Source: Gerris lacustris
Taxonomy: Eukaryota > Arthropoda > Insecta > Hemiptera > Gerridae
Assembly: GCA_951217055.1 (NCBI GenBank)
Contig: OX578286.1
Span: 27,782,720-27,846,719, forward strand
Length of the DNA stretch: 64,000 bases
Direction: 5' to 3'
The notes beneath the pieces were generated by a model. It did not search any database, had not been told where the DNA came from, and worked only from the letters and a program-made list of their open reading frames with translations. Positions 11,936 to 22,500 of the stretch are shown one piece after another. The position numbers were made by a program, and so were the translations under genes. How positions within the stretch are numbered: position 1 is the stretch's first letter; every line of letters begins with the position of its first letter.

Positions 11936-12240
11936 ATGAAGGACTCTTATAGAAAACTAGCAATAGTGTGCATGGCTGAAGCATCAGGTTTACTAGAAGA
12001 ACCACGGCCGGCAAGAAGATTCTGGGTGCATCCATACAACAAAGACAGAGAAACTTCTAAAACATTCTGGAAATTTTACGAAGAAATACGGAAGCACGAA
12101 GATAATTTTTTCAATTATTATCGAATGACAGTTAAATCATTTGATGAATTATTAGGGATAGTTCGACCTCACATTACCAAGCAGGATTCATATCGGAGAA
12201 GTCCATTGAGTGCTGAGGAAAGGCTATCCATCACATTAAG
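11936..12240 (+). CDS. PIF/Harbinger transposase exon 1
   Basis: Residues 1-101 (phase 0 to 2) of the 399-residue transposase of a Harbinger-type DNA transposon. It starts MKDSYRKLAIVCMAE and includes RRFWVHPYNKDRE and YRMTVKSFDELLGIVRPHI, which is typical N-terminal Harbinger (HARBI1-like) sequence. It ends LSAEERLSITLR at a GTAAGT donor. The reading frame is open upstream to 11810, but the upstream part looks non-coding, so I chose ATG 11936. Confidence 0.9.
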
Positions 12241-12327
12241 GTAAGTTAAAATAAATATATACATTTTATTGATTTAATGTACATATAAATAATAATAATT
12301 ACAATATAATATTACAGGTAATTATGA

Positions 12328-12760
12328 GGTTTGTTCCATCCCCCCTATTTGTACCGTCTTTTTTACCGTCCCGCGGATCGTTCGGGAATCGTTTTGGACA
12401 GGTTTTATACGCATGCGCTAACATTGTACTGTAATAAAATCATGTCAGGTTGGAACAGGTTTAGGACTGCAATTTGCACCGTATTAAAAACATATAAGGA
12501 AACCTATCACTTTGGGAACCTTCCTGTTGACATGTGTTAAGATTGACATAACTTCGCATGTTATACAAACTAGTACTTGGTATTGTCAGAGGATTGTTTG
12601 GTCGGTACAGTAAACGGTTCGCAAACGATGCCTGCACGGGTTGGAACAGTTTGGAGGACGGTACAAAAAAACTGACACAAGTCGAGTTGGAACGGCTTTT
12701 ATCCATTGCGCGTGCCCGTGACGATACTGCGGACGGTACACTGCTTGGTTGGAACAAACC
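12328..12760. mobile_element. MITE with GGTTTGTTCC inverted ends
   Basis: Begins GGTTTGTTCCA and ends TGGAACAAACC. The same ends bound the 135-bp element at 56433. It sits in the Harbinger transposase intron and has no coding capacity. Its target duplication is not clear. Confidence 0.65.
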
Positions 12761-12790
12761 TAATATGTAGTAACAATATTTTCTTAAATG

Positions 12791-13316
12791 TTAATCATTG
12801 GAATCGGAAGAGGGAGACGACAAAAACATGGTCATACTAGCTTCAGAAGAGCGGTGGGATGATGAGGATTGGTCATGAGGTTGAAATTTATGGGGTTTGA
12901 TTAGTAAGGTTGACGCTGAAAGTTGAGGATTATGATTAGGTAATATTTGTTGAGATGGAGTTGACGGTCCATCATTGGTTGCTTGCTGTGGTTGTTGACC
13001 TCCTTTTACAGACATCATAAAATTTAAAGAGTTTATCTGGAACTGGAGTTTTTGCATTTCTGATAAGGATTTGTAAAAAGGAAGCAGTGATAATAGATAC
13101 AATTTATCAGGATCATTACAGTGACATTGTTCGGAACTCTCAAGTTTTTTTAATAATTCTGATTGAAATTTTGTCATAGGGCACGGTTTTTGTAAGGGTC
13201 GAGATGTTTTTAAGGTTGCTGGGGATTCAGAATGAAGGGATTTGATGATTGGAGGACACTCTGTTGGAAACTCAGATGGAACCTCTAATGGAGTGTCTTC
13301 ATTGTTATGACTTGTG
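12791..13316 (-). CDS. Harbinger MADF-BESS partner, exon 3 (BESS motif and tail)
   Basis: Residues 107-281, acceptor GTTTCAG on the minus strand and stop at 12791. A Pro/Ser/Thr-rich linker leads to a BESS motif, DPDKLYLLSLLPFYKSLSEM followed by QKLQFQIN. BESS motifs mediate protein-protein contacts in MADF proteins. The C-terminus is Gln/Ser/Pro-rich and ends SSDSND. The joined protein is 281 aa with no stop, so both Harbinger genes appear intact. Confidence 0.9.
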
Positions 13317-13393
13317 CTGAAACAAATATATAAATATTCCTGTTGAAATCCAAGCTTATTTTAGAAAATGTAAACAAATTTTATACAAAGATT

Positions 13394-13588
13394 GGTACTT
13401 CTTTAGATTGTTACTCTTGTTAAGGGATGTTTAGTCCAATGTACTTTGAAACAAAGGAATATCACACTTTTATTTTTATAAGGGTAGTAACAGACTAATG
13501 AAGAACATTCTGCAAACCTTCTTTAGATTGTCACTACCATTCGTTTTTTTATATAGTGAGTAACAGTGTAACAGTCTAAAGAAGTACC
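13394..13588. mobile_element. hAT MITE family H (GGTACTTCTTTAGATTG ends)
   Basis: Inverted ends GGTACTTCTTTAGATTG and CTAAAGAAGTACC, with flanks CAAAGATT and CTAAGATT (7 of 8 match). Lies in intron 2 of the minus-strand MADF gene. Other copies: 15270, 30010, 36514, 50448, 52984. Confidence 0.85.
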
Positions 13589-13611
13589 CTAAGATTATCT
13601 TCTCATCTTAC

Positions 13612-13762
13612 CTGCTTTTTTCTAAGGAATTCTTAATAAATTCTAAAGAGTCGGCAAACACGTATTTTCTACGTTTCTCTCCGGGTGCTCCGCTTCTTCC
13701 TGCATTCAATGAACGGACGAAATTGTCTCGAATATTCCTCCATTTGTTTTTCATTTCAGCAA
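13612..13762 (-). CDS. Harbinger MADF-BESS partner, exon 2 (MADF, second half)
   Basis: Phase 1 to 2, acceptor TTGCAG and donor GTAAG on the minus strand. LAEMKNKWRNIRDNFVRSL and GEKRRKYVFADSLEFIK are the MADF signature W..LRD.F.R followed by W/Y..YF..L.F. Together with exon 1 it forms one complete MADF domain (about residues 5-95). Confidence 0.9.
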
Positions 13763-14166
13763 CTGCAATAAAAGAAATTAACATCAATGATATTCGATCA
13801 TTTTGAAAGAGAAAATGAAATACCTAGATAAAATGCTAATGATTATAAATTCATTTATATTATTATAATATTTTGCTCTGTAGGTGTTTGTAATTTAGTA
13901 CAGGAGTGCCCACAGGGGGGTTTGATGGAGCAAGCTGCGCTATCAGATTTTTTTGGGTGGAATCCATTTTTGGTATATTTGTCAGAGATTGGGGGGGGGG
14001 GGGGGGGTATATTTGACTCTGGCAGTTTTTGGGGGTTTGCGCCGTGGGCCTTGGAGGGGATGGGCATCCTTGGTTTAGTAGGTACCGTTACTATATAGGG
14101 TAACAAAAGGTTTATTTGTGGCAGCTTTAAATTAAGACTAAGTTCAATGGCTATTCCTTGTTGCAG

Positions 14167-15061
14167 GTACCTGGGCACTGGAAATACCTACGCGTCTCTG
14201 CGTCTCGAATATTTTGTTGGGAAAGCGACTGTTTCAAAAGTTTTAATAGAAACCTGCCAAGTAATATGGGATTGTTTAAAAGCTCTAGAGATGCCCGAGC
14301 CGACGCAACAACATTGGATAGACATTGCTGAAAATTTCAACTTAAAAACTGATTTTCCTAACTGTGTAGGCGCAATTGACGGGAAGCACATTCGATGTAA
14401 TAAACCTTCAGGTTCTGGATCAAAGTTATTTAATCATAAAAAATACTTTTCAGTCGTGCTAACGGCAATTGCTGACGCCAACTTACGTTTTATTGATATA
14501 GACGTGGGGGCTTATGGTCAAGGAGGGGATTCTACTGTATTTCGAGATAGCATTATTGGTAAAAAGTTGTTTGCAGAACGTTTGAATCTTCCATCTCCAA
14601 AATGTTTGCCGAATACAGATTCTCAACCACAACCTTTTGTCATCGTCGGTGATAAAGCTTTCAGACTTCACAAGAATCTTCTTCGTCCCTACTCACAACG
14701 TAATCTTGATTCACGACAGAGGGTTTTCAATTACAGATTATCACGATGTACGAGGTACGTGGAACTTGCATTCAGTGTACTCGCTAATAAATGGCGTGTT
14801 TTGCATACCCCATTACTACTGCATCCGGACAATATCGACAAAATTGTTAAAGCATGCTGTATTCTGCATAACTTCGTGCATAAACGAGAAGATCTTAATG
14901 ACGAGGAGAGTGGATCACATCCGTTCGTGAATGTAACTGACTTCGGACGTAATACCCCACAACAAGGGATGGAAACTAGGGAATTTTTTGCCGACTATTT
15001 TATGGGACCAGGAGCAGTCTCATCTCAAAACCATGTTCTAGAAAACTATGTAAATATGTAA
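14167..15061 (+). CDS. PIF/Harbinger transposase exon 2 (DDE catalytic domain)
   Basis: Residues 102-399, starting at acceptor TTGCAG (phase 2) and completing the family signature LRYLGTGNTYASL across the junction. The HTH-like VGKATVSKVL is followed by a DDE/IS5-type core. Catalytic candidates are Asp173 (GAIDGKH), Asp264 (VGDKAF) and Glu301 (RYVELAF), 36 residues after Asp264. The conserved IDVGAYGQGGDSTVF is also present. There is no stop or frameshift, so the enzyme could be active. The intron (12241-14166) contains two exons of the MADF partner on the other strand. Confidence 0.93.
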
Positions 15062-15269
15062 ATACTATAAATTATTGTCTTCATTAGTTCTTAGTTATAT
15101 TTTGTTCATAAACATTTTCTTGTTTTTTATCGTGTTAAACAATTCTATAACATTTTAATTGTTCTTTTTCTGTTGTTAATTATTTTACATTTATAAGCTT
15201 GTTCAAATAAAACTTTACATAACGGATTCTGTACTTGTTTGAACTCAAATACAGCATAATTATGTAATA

Positions 15270-15500
15270 GGTACTTCTTTAGATTGTTACTCCCCTATGT
15301 TTTTTTTAGAATATAAATGACTTTGACTAAATAACAATTAACACAAAGAGATGTTTAGTCCAATGTACTTTGGGACAAAGGAATATTACACTTCTGTTCT
15401 TATAAGGGGAGTAACAGTCTAAAGAAGAACATTCCGTACAACTTCTTTAGATTGTTACTCCTCTCTGTTTTTTTTTGTATGGGAAGTAACAATTTAAAAC
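15270..15500. mobile_element. hAT MITE family H, eroded right end
   Basis: Left end GGTACTTCTTTAGATTGTTA is intact. The right end (AGTAACAATTTAAAACAAG) is degraded and runs into repeat C. Just downstream of transposase exon 2. Confidence 0.7.
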
Positions 15501-15504
15501 AAGG

Positions 15505-16170
15505 CGCGCTTCACGTAAGTACGTGGGGGCGATAATCGCCGGTTTCTGTACATTAAAGTTAAAAATATTAAGTGTAATATAATTACACTAATTTTAATTG
15601 TAATATTATTTTTCTACTCTTTAAGACCTTTAAATTGATGTATAACATGTTATGGTAACTAAAACAATGTTTTGTCACCCACCATATTGGCCGCCATCTT
15701 TAAAATTTTAATAATTGCATATTCTTTTTCTTCATTTCAAGACTTTTAAATTGATATATAACATGTCATGGTTACTAAGAACTTTTTTTAGTCGCCCACC
15801 ATATTGGCCGCCATCTTGAAAATATTAAGTGTGTAAATTTTAATAGTTGCATATTCTATTTCTTCATTTCAAGACCTTTAAATTGATATACAACATGTCA
15901 TGGTTACTTAAAACTTTTTTTTTAGTCGCCCGCCATATTGGCCGCCATCTTGAAAATATTAAGTGTGAAAAATCCAAAATGTGTCCAGTTGTCTCAAATG
16001 CCGAGATGCACCTGTGTGCCGAATTTCATGTTCTTAGCTATAGTAGTTTATGAATTGAAACAAGCAACAGACAGACACCAACGGACAGATAGACAGACAG
16101 ACAGACAGACAGAGCCGTTATATAAGGTTTCTTTTTGTACTCTGTACAGAAACCTAAAAGTGCCTATGTT
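15505..16170 (+). repeat. Dispersed family C with internal tandem triplication
   Basis: Starts GCGCGCTTCACGTAAG, contains a roughly 110-bp unit about three times (AACATGTCATGGTTACT, GGCCGCCATCTTGAAAAT), then GTGCCGAATTTCATGTTC, a GACA run at 16088-16110 and end TGTACAGAAACC. A single-unit copy is inverted at 39062-39440. Confidence 0.7.
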
Positions 16171-16238
16171 AATTGCTGTATAATATTATTATTATGTATT
16201 TATGATAATAAATTTTAAAAAAAGGAATGATTACTTAC

Positions 16239-16407
16239 GTTGGTTGGTTTTCTCCGATGGAGATAATTGTTGCCATTTTTCCTCGAGTTTTGCGGCTACT
16301 TGTAACCAACACTCTCCCTTCACTGTTCGATCTTTGAAATGGCTATGACTTTTGTCCCAAAGCGGAGGTTGTTCTTGCACTAATGTAATTAATTTTTCAC
16401 AATCCAT
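16239..16407 (-). CDS. Harbinger MADF-BESS partner, exon 1 (MADF, first half)
   Basis: Reading leftward from ATG at 16407: MDCEKLITLVQEQPPLWD, then FKDRTVKGECWLQVAAKLEE, the classical MADF (Myb-like) start with conserved LI..V...P.LWD and W..VA. It ends phase 1 at donor GTAAGT (16238-16233). Harbinger elements need such a Myb/SANT-like protein for nuclear import and DNA binding of the transposase. The exon lies beyond transposase exon 2. Confidence 0.88.
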
Positions 16408-16690
16408 GACTGCAGAAAGAGAAGTTAGTATAGATTTTATTGTGGGTCCGACGGCCGTCGAGACCGTACTCAGGACTATCTCGACGGCCGTCGCATCGTA
16501 GTGCAGAGGAATCGATTATCCGATTTTCACTCTCCGATTATCTGAGAATCGATTTCCTTGTGTTTGAGTCGAATCTCGGGTAGGAATCGATTCTGATATA
16601 GAATCGAAAGGAACCGATTCGATTCTCAATTCTCAGATAGAATATAGAATCAGAGAGACCTACTGTTAATAATATGTCCCTACACGACAA

Positions 16691-16860
16691 AAAATATATT
16701 AATCATAAATATTAATATAGATCTACAAATCTTAATATATTAATCATAAATATAAATATAGATCTACAAATCTTAATTTATTAATCATAAATATTAATAT
16801 AGATCTACAAATCTTAATATATTAATCATAAATATAAATATAGATTTACAAATCTTATTT
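16691..16860. repeat. 41-bp AT-rich tandem repeat x4
   Basis: Unit AATATATTAATCATAAATAT plus AAATATAGATCTACAAATCTT, with alternate units differing at one base. Confidence 0.8.
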
Positions 16861-17397
16861 CTTCTATCGTGGGAGAACTTCAGTCAACATGGTGAGAGTT
16901 AACATATACTATGTCAAAACTTGTTGTCTTGTTCTCAAAGTTATATTGATTATCCATATCCTACATTTCTGATTTCGATACAGAATTAAATATAATGCAT
17001 ATACAGCAAACGGAATATTTATATTGTCGAAACAACCAAATTTGATATCAAATATTAAGCAAGCTATTATATATTATATTTGCTGCCTTTTAGATCTATT
17101 ATCACGTGATAAACGAAAAAGTATAAACAAACGATAAGCCAATCAGCATCTAGTATCTAGCATGGTAGTTCATAAATCTGCTGCGTGAGTACTCTAATTG
17201 CTGTGATAGAACACAACTATCTCGTCATCGTCAGACTAAATAGTGGTGATGGTTGATGGTGGAATCTATCACGTAGTCTACACGGTGATAGTTGATATCG
17301 TGACAGCAACTATTGCGTCAACTATCACCATGTAAACGGGGCTTTAGCGGCGTCATTACTAATGACTAATGACTGTTTCATCCCACAAATCCAAAAC
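16861..17397. other. No gene; possible transposon end
   Basis: About 17225-17350 contains repeated GGTGATAGTTGA/TCAACTATCACC words and GTAAACGGGGCTTTAGCGGC, which look like DNA-transposon terminal sequence. No partner end found in the window. Confidence 0.4.
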
Positions 17398-17405
17398 GAT
17401 GATTT

Positions 17406-18537
17406 CATTGGCGTAACTAGGATAAAATTCTAGGGTGGGCTATGCCCCTGGGGGGGGGGGATCCGGGGGTCCTCCCCCGGAAAATTTTGAAATTTCGATA
17501 CCCTAAAATCTAATTCTAAATGTTTTTTTTACCTAATAAAAATGTAGGTACATTTTAAAAAGTTTCGAAAAATGTATGTAAAAATAAGAAATTTAAATCT
17601 TCTACTATAAGATATAAATTGTGTACTTATATAAATTTAAAAATGTCTCAAGTACTTTTTTTCGAAAATATTTTTGCACACATTTGATAGATTTTAAAAG
17701 GCCTTTCCAACGATACCTCTGTCAAATCGGCACAAAGCCCTTTCTGGTTGCGGCTAACCAAGGAGGACGTCCTTCACATAGACGTAGCTCCCGAAGTAGG
17801 AATCGGAAATATAAAAACAAACCGGAATCTTAAAGAGGACAATTTGACCTAAAGTCCGGTACCCTTTTGAACCCCGTCCGAATCAAATTGCAAACAGTAC
17901 GTAAGGTCAAAGTCGAAATTTCGGAAAAACACGATTTTTGTGAGTTTTTTGGTGAGGTACTGGACTCCCCCCGTGAAGGTACTAAAAAAAAGGGGGATTG
18001 CCCTTACCCCTTGAAAATTACATTTTCAGAGCATATGAAGCAGAGTAGGAGAGTACTTTTTTTCTCCGTATGTACCTCTTATGTACCATCGCCTTTTTTG
18101 ACCGTAGAAAATAAATCCATTTCCCGAAAAATTTTCCGGCATATAGCATTTTTCCCTAAAAATACACTATAACCTTAACAATTTCCAGAAAACTGCATGT
18201 CTCCACGACAAACACACCCATCAATACAAAAATCAAAAAAACACACTATTTTCCCCTTTAGGGCCGATTTCCACCCTTAAGGAGTGATTTAAAACTGCCC
18301 TTACCTAATGTTTGGTCAAGCGATTTTTAAGGTTCCTAACCGATTTTGACATTACCTACTCGAAATTTTTTCCGAAAATCAAGAGGCGGGGTATAATTTT
18401 TTTAGCCGCGGCGCCTTAAAATACAGTAGAATTTTACAACTTGGATTTTTTTTTACTTTTCCATTTTTCTAGGGGGGCTAATTTTCGTCTAGGGTGGGCT
18501 TAGTACCCACCCTAGCACCCCCCTAGTTACGCCAATG
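17406..18537. mobile_element. hAT element (non-autonomous), 1132 bp, perfect 8-bp TSD
   Basis: Ends CATTGGCGTAACTAGG and CCTAGTTACGCCAATG, flanked by GATGATTT at 17398-17405 and 18538-18545. Subterminal CTAGGGTGGGCT words occur at both ends. Open frames inside (17621, 17867) have no recognisable domain. The disrupted host repeat (AACGGAATTATCTCTTTTGG) recurs near 24600. Confidence 0.92.
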
Positions 18538-18819
18538 GATGATTTCAACGGAATTATCTCTTTTGGGTGTTTTTAAGACCATTTGAGTGGTTTTGGATAT
18601 AAAGTTAGCACTGTCACTCCTATGGATGTCTATATGTCTGGGTGTGAATGTCTGTTGTTTTTTTCAAAAACTAGTTCTTACTTGTTGTTGATCTTAGTTG
18701 TGCCGCCCAAAAAATCATACATTTGTGACGCTATTAACCCATTTTGCTGAGTAAGCAAAAATTAAAATAATTCCATCAGTGCTATTAATGTTCATAGTCT
18801 TCCGCGGTTACAATTATAA

Positions 18820-19057
18820 TGAAGCTCTAGGTCTTCTGGTGTTGACGTTGACCGCTTCTCTAAGGGTGTAGGTCCCGATGTTTCACTCCTAATTCTAGAA
18901 GCATTTTCATGATGTCCTTAGTTTTTAAGGAGTTTAAGTTCACACCTTTCTTAAAAACTAAGGACATCATGAACACCCCAGAAGATTCTTTTAGTATTAG
19001 GAGCGAAACATCACTCTTTGAGAAGCGGTTCAACACCGGAAGACCTAGAACTTCATC
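18820..19057. repeat. Foldback inverted repeat, arms of about 105 bp
   Basis: The left arm AGCTCTAGGTCTTCTGGTGT to TGATGTCCTTAGTTTTTAAG (18820-18932) pairs with CTTAAAAACTAAGGACATCA to ACACCGGAAGACCTAGAAC (18950-19055), leaving a loop of about 18 nt. It lies 200 bp before Calx exon 1. Confidence 0.8.
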
Positions 19058-19250
19058 CTTTAGAGTTGGCCACTTATTAGAGGATTTCCCCCAAGAAAAC
19101 AGATAAAAATCTGAGGTTGGTTTCCCAGTGGGGTGCATATTTATATGATTATAATTTTCTTTAAAACAGATGGGTGGATGCTTTAATTACTTAGAAATTT
19201 GTTTATTCAACTTAATTAATGATTTCTGTTTGCTTTATTTTTGTTATCAG

Positions 19251-19287
19251 GTAGTGATAATACTTAGGACGTGCTGGAGATCACAGA
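19251..19287 (+). promoter_or_regulatory. 5' UTR end of Calx with in-frame stops
   Basis: Between the predicted acceptor and the ATG. It reads TAG TGA TAA in the coding frame starting one base after the acceptor, so no longer N-terminus can be spliced through this acceptor. A weak AG just before the ATG (19285-19286, lacking a pyrimidine tract) is the only alternative I see. Confidence 0.6.
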
Positions 19288-19527
19288 ATGGTCCACAACG
19301 AGTCTTACTACCCGTGGGGGCCGCCCGATATCTGTCCCCATGCTCTGATACTTCCCCTGGTAGACGAGAGATCATGGTCCAAAGCATGGAGGATTGGTTT
19401 CTACTTCGTCGGACTCCTATGGTTCTTCCTTGGAGTTTCTATCGTCACTGATATCTTCATGGCATCTATTGAAACTATTACCAGCAAGACTAAGAAGATA
19501 TACATGGCCAAAACAAAAGCGAGAAAG
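19288..19527 (+). CDS. Calx: Calx exon 1: N-terminus and first membrane helix
   Basis: Residues 1-80, ending in phase 0. A good acceptor (pyrimidine-rich, TTATCAG) places the exon start at 19251, and the bases from 19252 read TAG TGA TAA in the coding frame. ATG 19288 is therefore the first usable start in this exon. The N-terminus [11 protein letters not shown] carries an N-E-S glycosylation sequon, then [13 protein letters not shown], and then a helix around [19 protein letters not shown] that begins the alpha-1 region. The 37 bases before ATG would be 5' UTR. Further 5' UTR exons and the promoter were not found upstream. Confidence 0.93.
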
Positions 19528-22500
19528 GTATGGATATTGTTTGATAATAGAGTTGGCTTGTGGATTTTTATTATTTGATATTCTGCAGCAATGCCATGGA
19601 TTTGTAAATCTTAGTGCTTCTCTGTATTATGGTTTCCATTTTCTTTTTAAATGATATACTTCTTTCATATGTATCTGCTGATGGAGAATGGAGAAAAATA
19701 GGAAGTACCTGGATGTCTTCAAATTTTATAGGTTCCCAGATTATTTTCTTTAAAATCTGATTACTGTTGCTTATAAATCTACAAAGCTGTAGCTGCTGAT
19801 TTATGCTAATTGATCTCCACAGCTAACATATTCTTGAATTACATTCATGTATCAGCAGACTGGAATGATCCTATAAAACTCTCTACCCAGATAGATGTTA
19901 ATGTATAAGCATCTTGCCTCTCCATTTTGGAGTTCCTTATATTAGTAAGTTCTGCAAGAGAGTTATGTCAAGATAGAAAAGTTAGAGCTTGGCTAGGAAG
20001 TAATGGGCCATCCACAGGTGCATACTTTACTTAAGGCTTGCCTGCACAAACCGGTTTGTATACCAAAACCTGAGTGTGTGAACGAGAAAACTGTATACTG
20101 TGCTGTGCAGTTCTGTAAGCATGGCTTGTGGACTGTTAAAAAAGTTAAAAAATAACTGCACAAACTAGGTTTGCTGGGTATTGGTTGTGTCATGTGGAGG
20201 GACTTTAAAAGCAGGAAAGTACTTGCAGGTCAGAAGAAGGATGGGACTGGACTGAGGTTTGCGCTGTCTGCATCGTGTGGACAAAGCACGGTGTACCTTA
20301 TAATTTGAGCAAACTCTACCGTGCAGGTAAGTTGCTGTCGTGTGGACTAGGCATAAAGATCTTATATAATCCGGGCGCAGTTGCCTTTGAAGAGCCAGGA
20401 CGATCCAGATGGCTCTATACTATTGTAGTAAGAGGTATAATATCTGATATACAAGTGGGGTGGTACAAATTTTAAGTGAACGTTAATAAAGATAAATTGT
20501 AATTATTATGGTTTAAAGTACAAATAAGGATTTATTACAGAGAAAAAAAGTTATTACCTAGAATAAGCATGTGTTTTTTTTGTTTTTTTAAAATGCATTT
20601 GAGAGAAATATTTTTATTCTTTAAATTTTTCAGTTAAATGGAAAGTACAATTCAATGGAAGGTGGAAATGTAGTGGCAGGTCTTAAAGAAGATGAACCAG
20701 AAATAGTTGAAGTGAGAATATGGAATGACACTGTTGCCAACCTAACACTCATGGCTTTAGGTATGTAAAAAACTAATTATTATCTTTTCTATTTCTTTAA
20801 CATCCCAATCAATACTAAGTTATGTTATACAGGATAGGGTATCAGATTACATTACTACTCAGTGTACTTATCAGTTCAAAACATCACCTCTCTGGTAACC
20901 ACATTTGGAGATGACGTTGTTACCAGAAGCTCAACAAACTATTACAAGAGCAACTTCTACATTGCACAATTTGTAAGTGGAAAGTGACTGAGAAGGCTGG
21001 GACAAGTTCAGCACATGAGTGAGAAATAGATCTCTTTGGGATCTGATCCAGACTTACTTACTTATCCGGTGGTACAGCCATGTGGGATTTGGCCTCCTCT
21101 ACAATTTGCCTCTATCTACTTCAGATCTCTATCCTCTTACTCCCTTAATGGCTAAATCCTGCAGGACTCCACCCATCCATCTGCAGGACTCCACCCATCC
21201 ATCTGCAGGACTTCACCCATCCATCTGCAGGACTCCACCCATTCATCTGCAGGACTCCACCCATCCATCTGCAGGACTCCACCCATCCATCTGCAGGACT
21301 TCACCCATCCATCTGCAGGACTCTACCCATCTATCTGCAGCACTCCACCCCATCTTGCTGCATTTTGTCCTGTCCTCCTCAAGTACAATCTTAATCTAAC
21401 AATCCTGACTTATCTCATCCTGTGTCCCAGCCAGCTCAGTTGGTGTCCTTTTACAGTAGTGCAATGCAATAGTTTTTTGAGCTCCTGATTACTACGCCAT
21501 CTTCAAAATTTTGTTCTGTCAATGCTCTATAAATCTTCTTTCAGATATTCTGAGAGCATTTCAGTCAGCTGCTGTAAGATTGCCATGTTTCAGCTCCATT
21601 TATAATGGTTGCTTCTACCTCCTCTTCAGTTCAATTGGTTATTCTGCTTGAATCAAACTTGTGTATATTGATGCACATGTGGAATTACTTTAGCATACAT
21701 CAACAATTTTTTTTGGCGAGATGATGTTTATACAATTTTTTATGGGAAAGCTTTTATCAATTCTCTGGGGTGGAGGTCTAAACACCTTGATTGTTTAAAG
21801 TGTTCTTGATCTTATATAGTATTAATTGTCATTAAATAACTTTTATTTTATCTTTTCTGTTAATAGGTACATCGGCACCTGAGATTCTTCTGTCGATTAT
21901 TGAAATCGTGGGTCATCACTTCGAAGCCGGTGAGTTGGGACCTGGTACAATTGTTGGATCAGCAGCTTTCAACTTGTTAGTTATTACTTCCATCTGTATG
22001 TGTGCTCTTGATGGTGATGACACAAGAAGGATTGCCAGATTCAAGGTATACATTCAATCAAATTTTGTATGCACCTTTTTAAATGATGATTCTCCTATCA
22101 AAGGGGGTTCTCTTTATGATCTATCTTGTTTGATTTCTTTGATTGCAGGTGTTCTTAGTAACTGGAGTGTTCAGTCTGTGGGCATACATCTGGCTTTACC
22201 TGATGTTGAATGTCATCTCTCCTAATATTGTTGAAGTGTGGGAAGCAGCTTTGACTTTCATCCTTTTCCCCATACTGATCTTGTTTGCCTTCATTGCCGA
22301 CAAAGGATGGTGTGGACTCGGAATTGTCAGGTCTAGCAAGAACAAGCAACAGTTAGAGCTTGGACCACTTAGAGATGATGAGAGTGAGTAGATCAACTGA
22401 TGATATTCATCACTAAATAAGATTTTTCTTTCATAATCAAGACTATATCCAGTTAATGAAAAGGAAAATAATCAAATTGTAGAATGCACTCAGAAATATA

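Larger units (their letters stand above)
11750..16430. mobile_element. PIF/Harbinger transposon with interlocked transposase and MADF genes
   Basis: Extent defined only by the two genes; I could not find convincing terminal inverted repeats or a TWA duplication, so the true ends are open. Exon order along + is Tnp1(+), MADF3(-), MADF2(-), Tnp2(+), MADF1(-). Later insertions lie in its introns: a 433-bp MITE at 12328, hAT MITEs at 13394 and 15270, and a dispersed repeat at 15505. Confidence 0.8.

Noticed and set aside
11736..16500. GGCGGCCG near 11740 and GACGGCCGTCG near 16450-16492 as Harbinger inverted ends
   Set aside because: Only a few bases match, not placed symmetrically, and no TWA/TTA duplication beside them.
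17621..18172. Two plus frames inside the 17.4-18.5 kb hAT
   Set aside because: No BED finger or hAT dimerisation motif; probably chance in a non-autonomous element.
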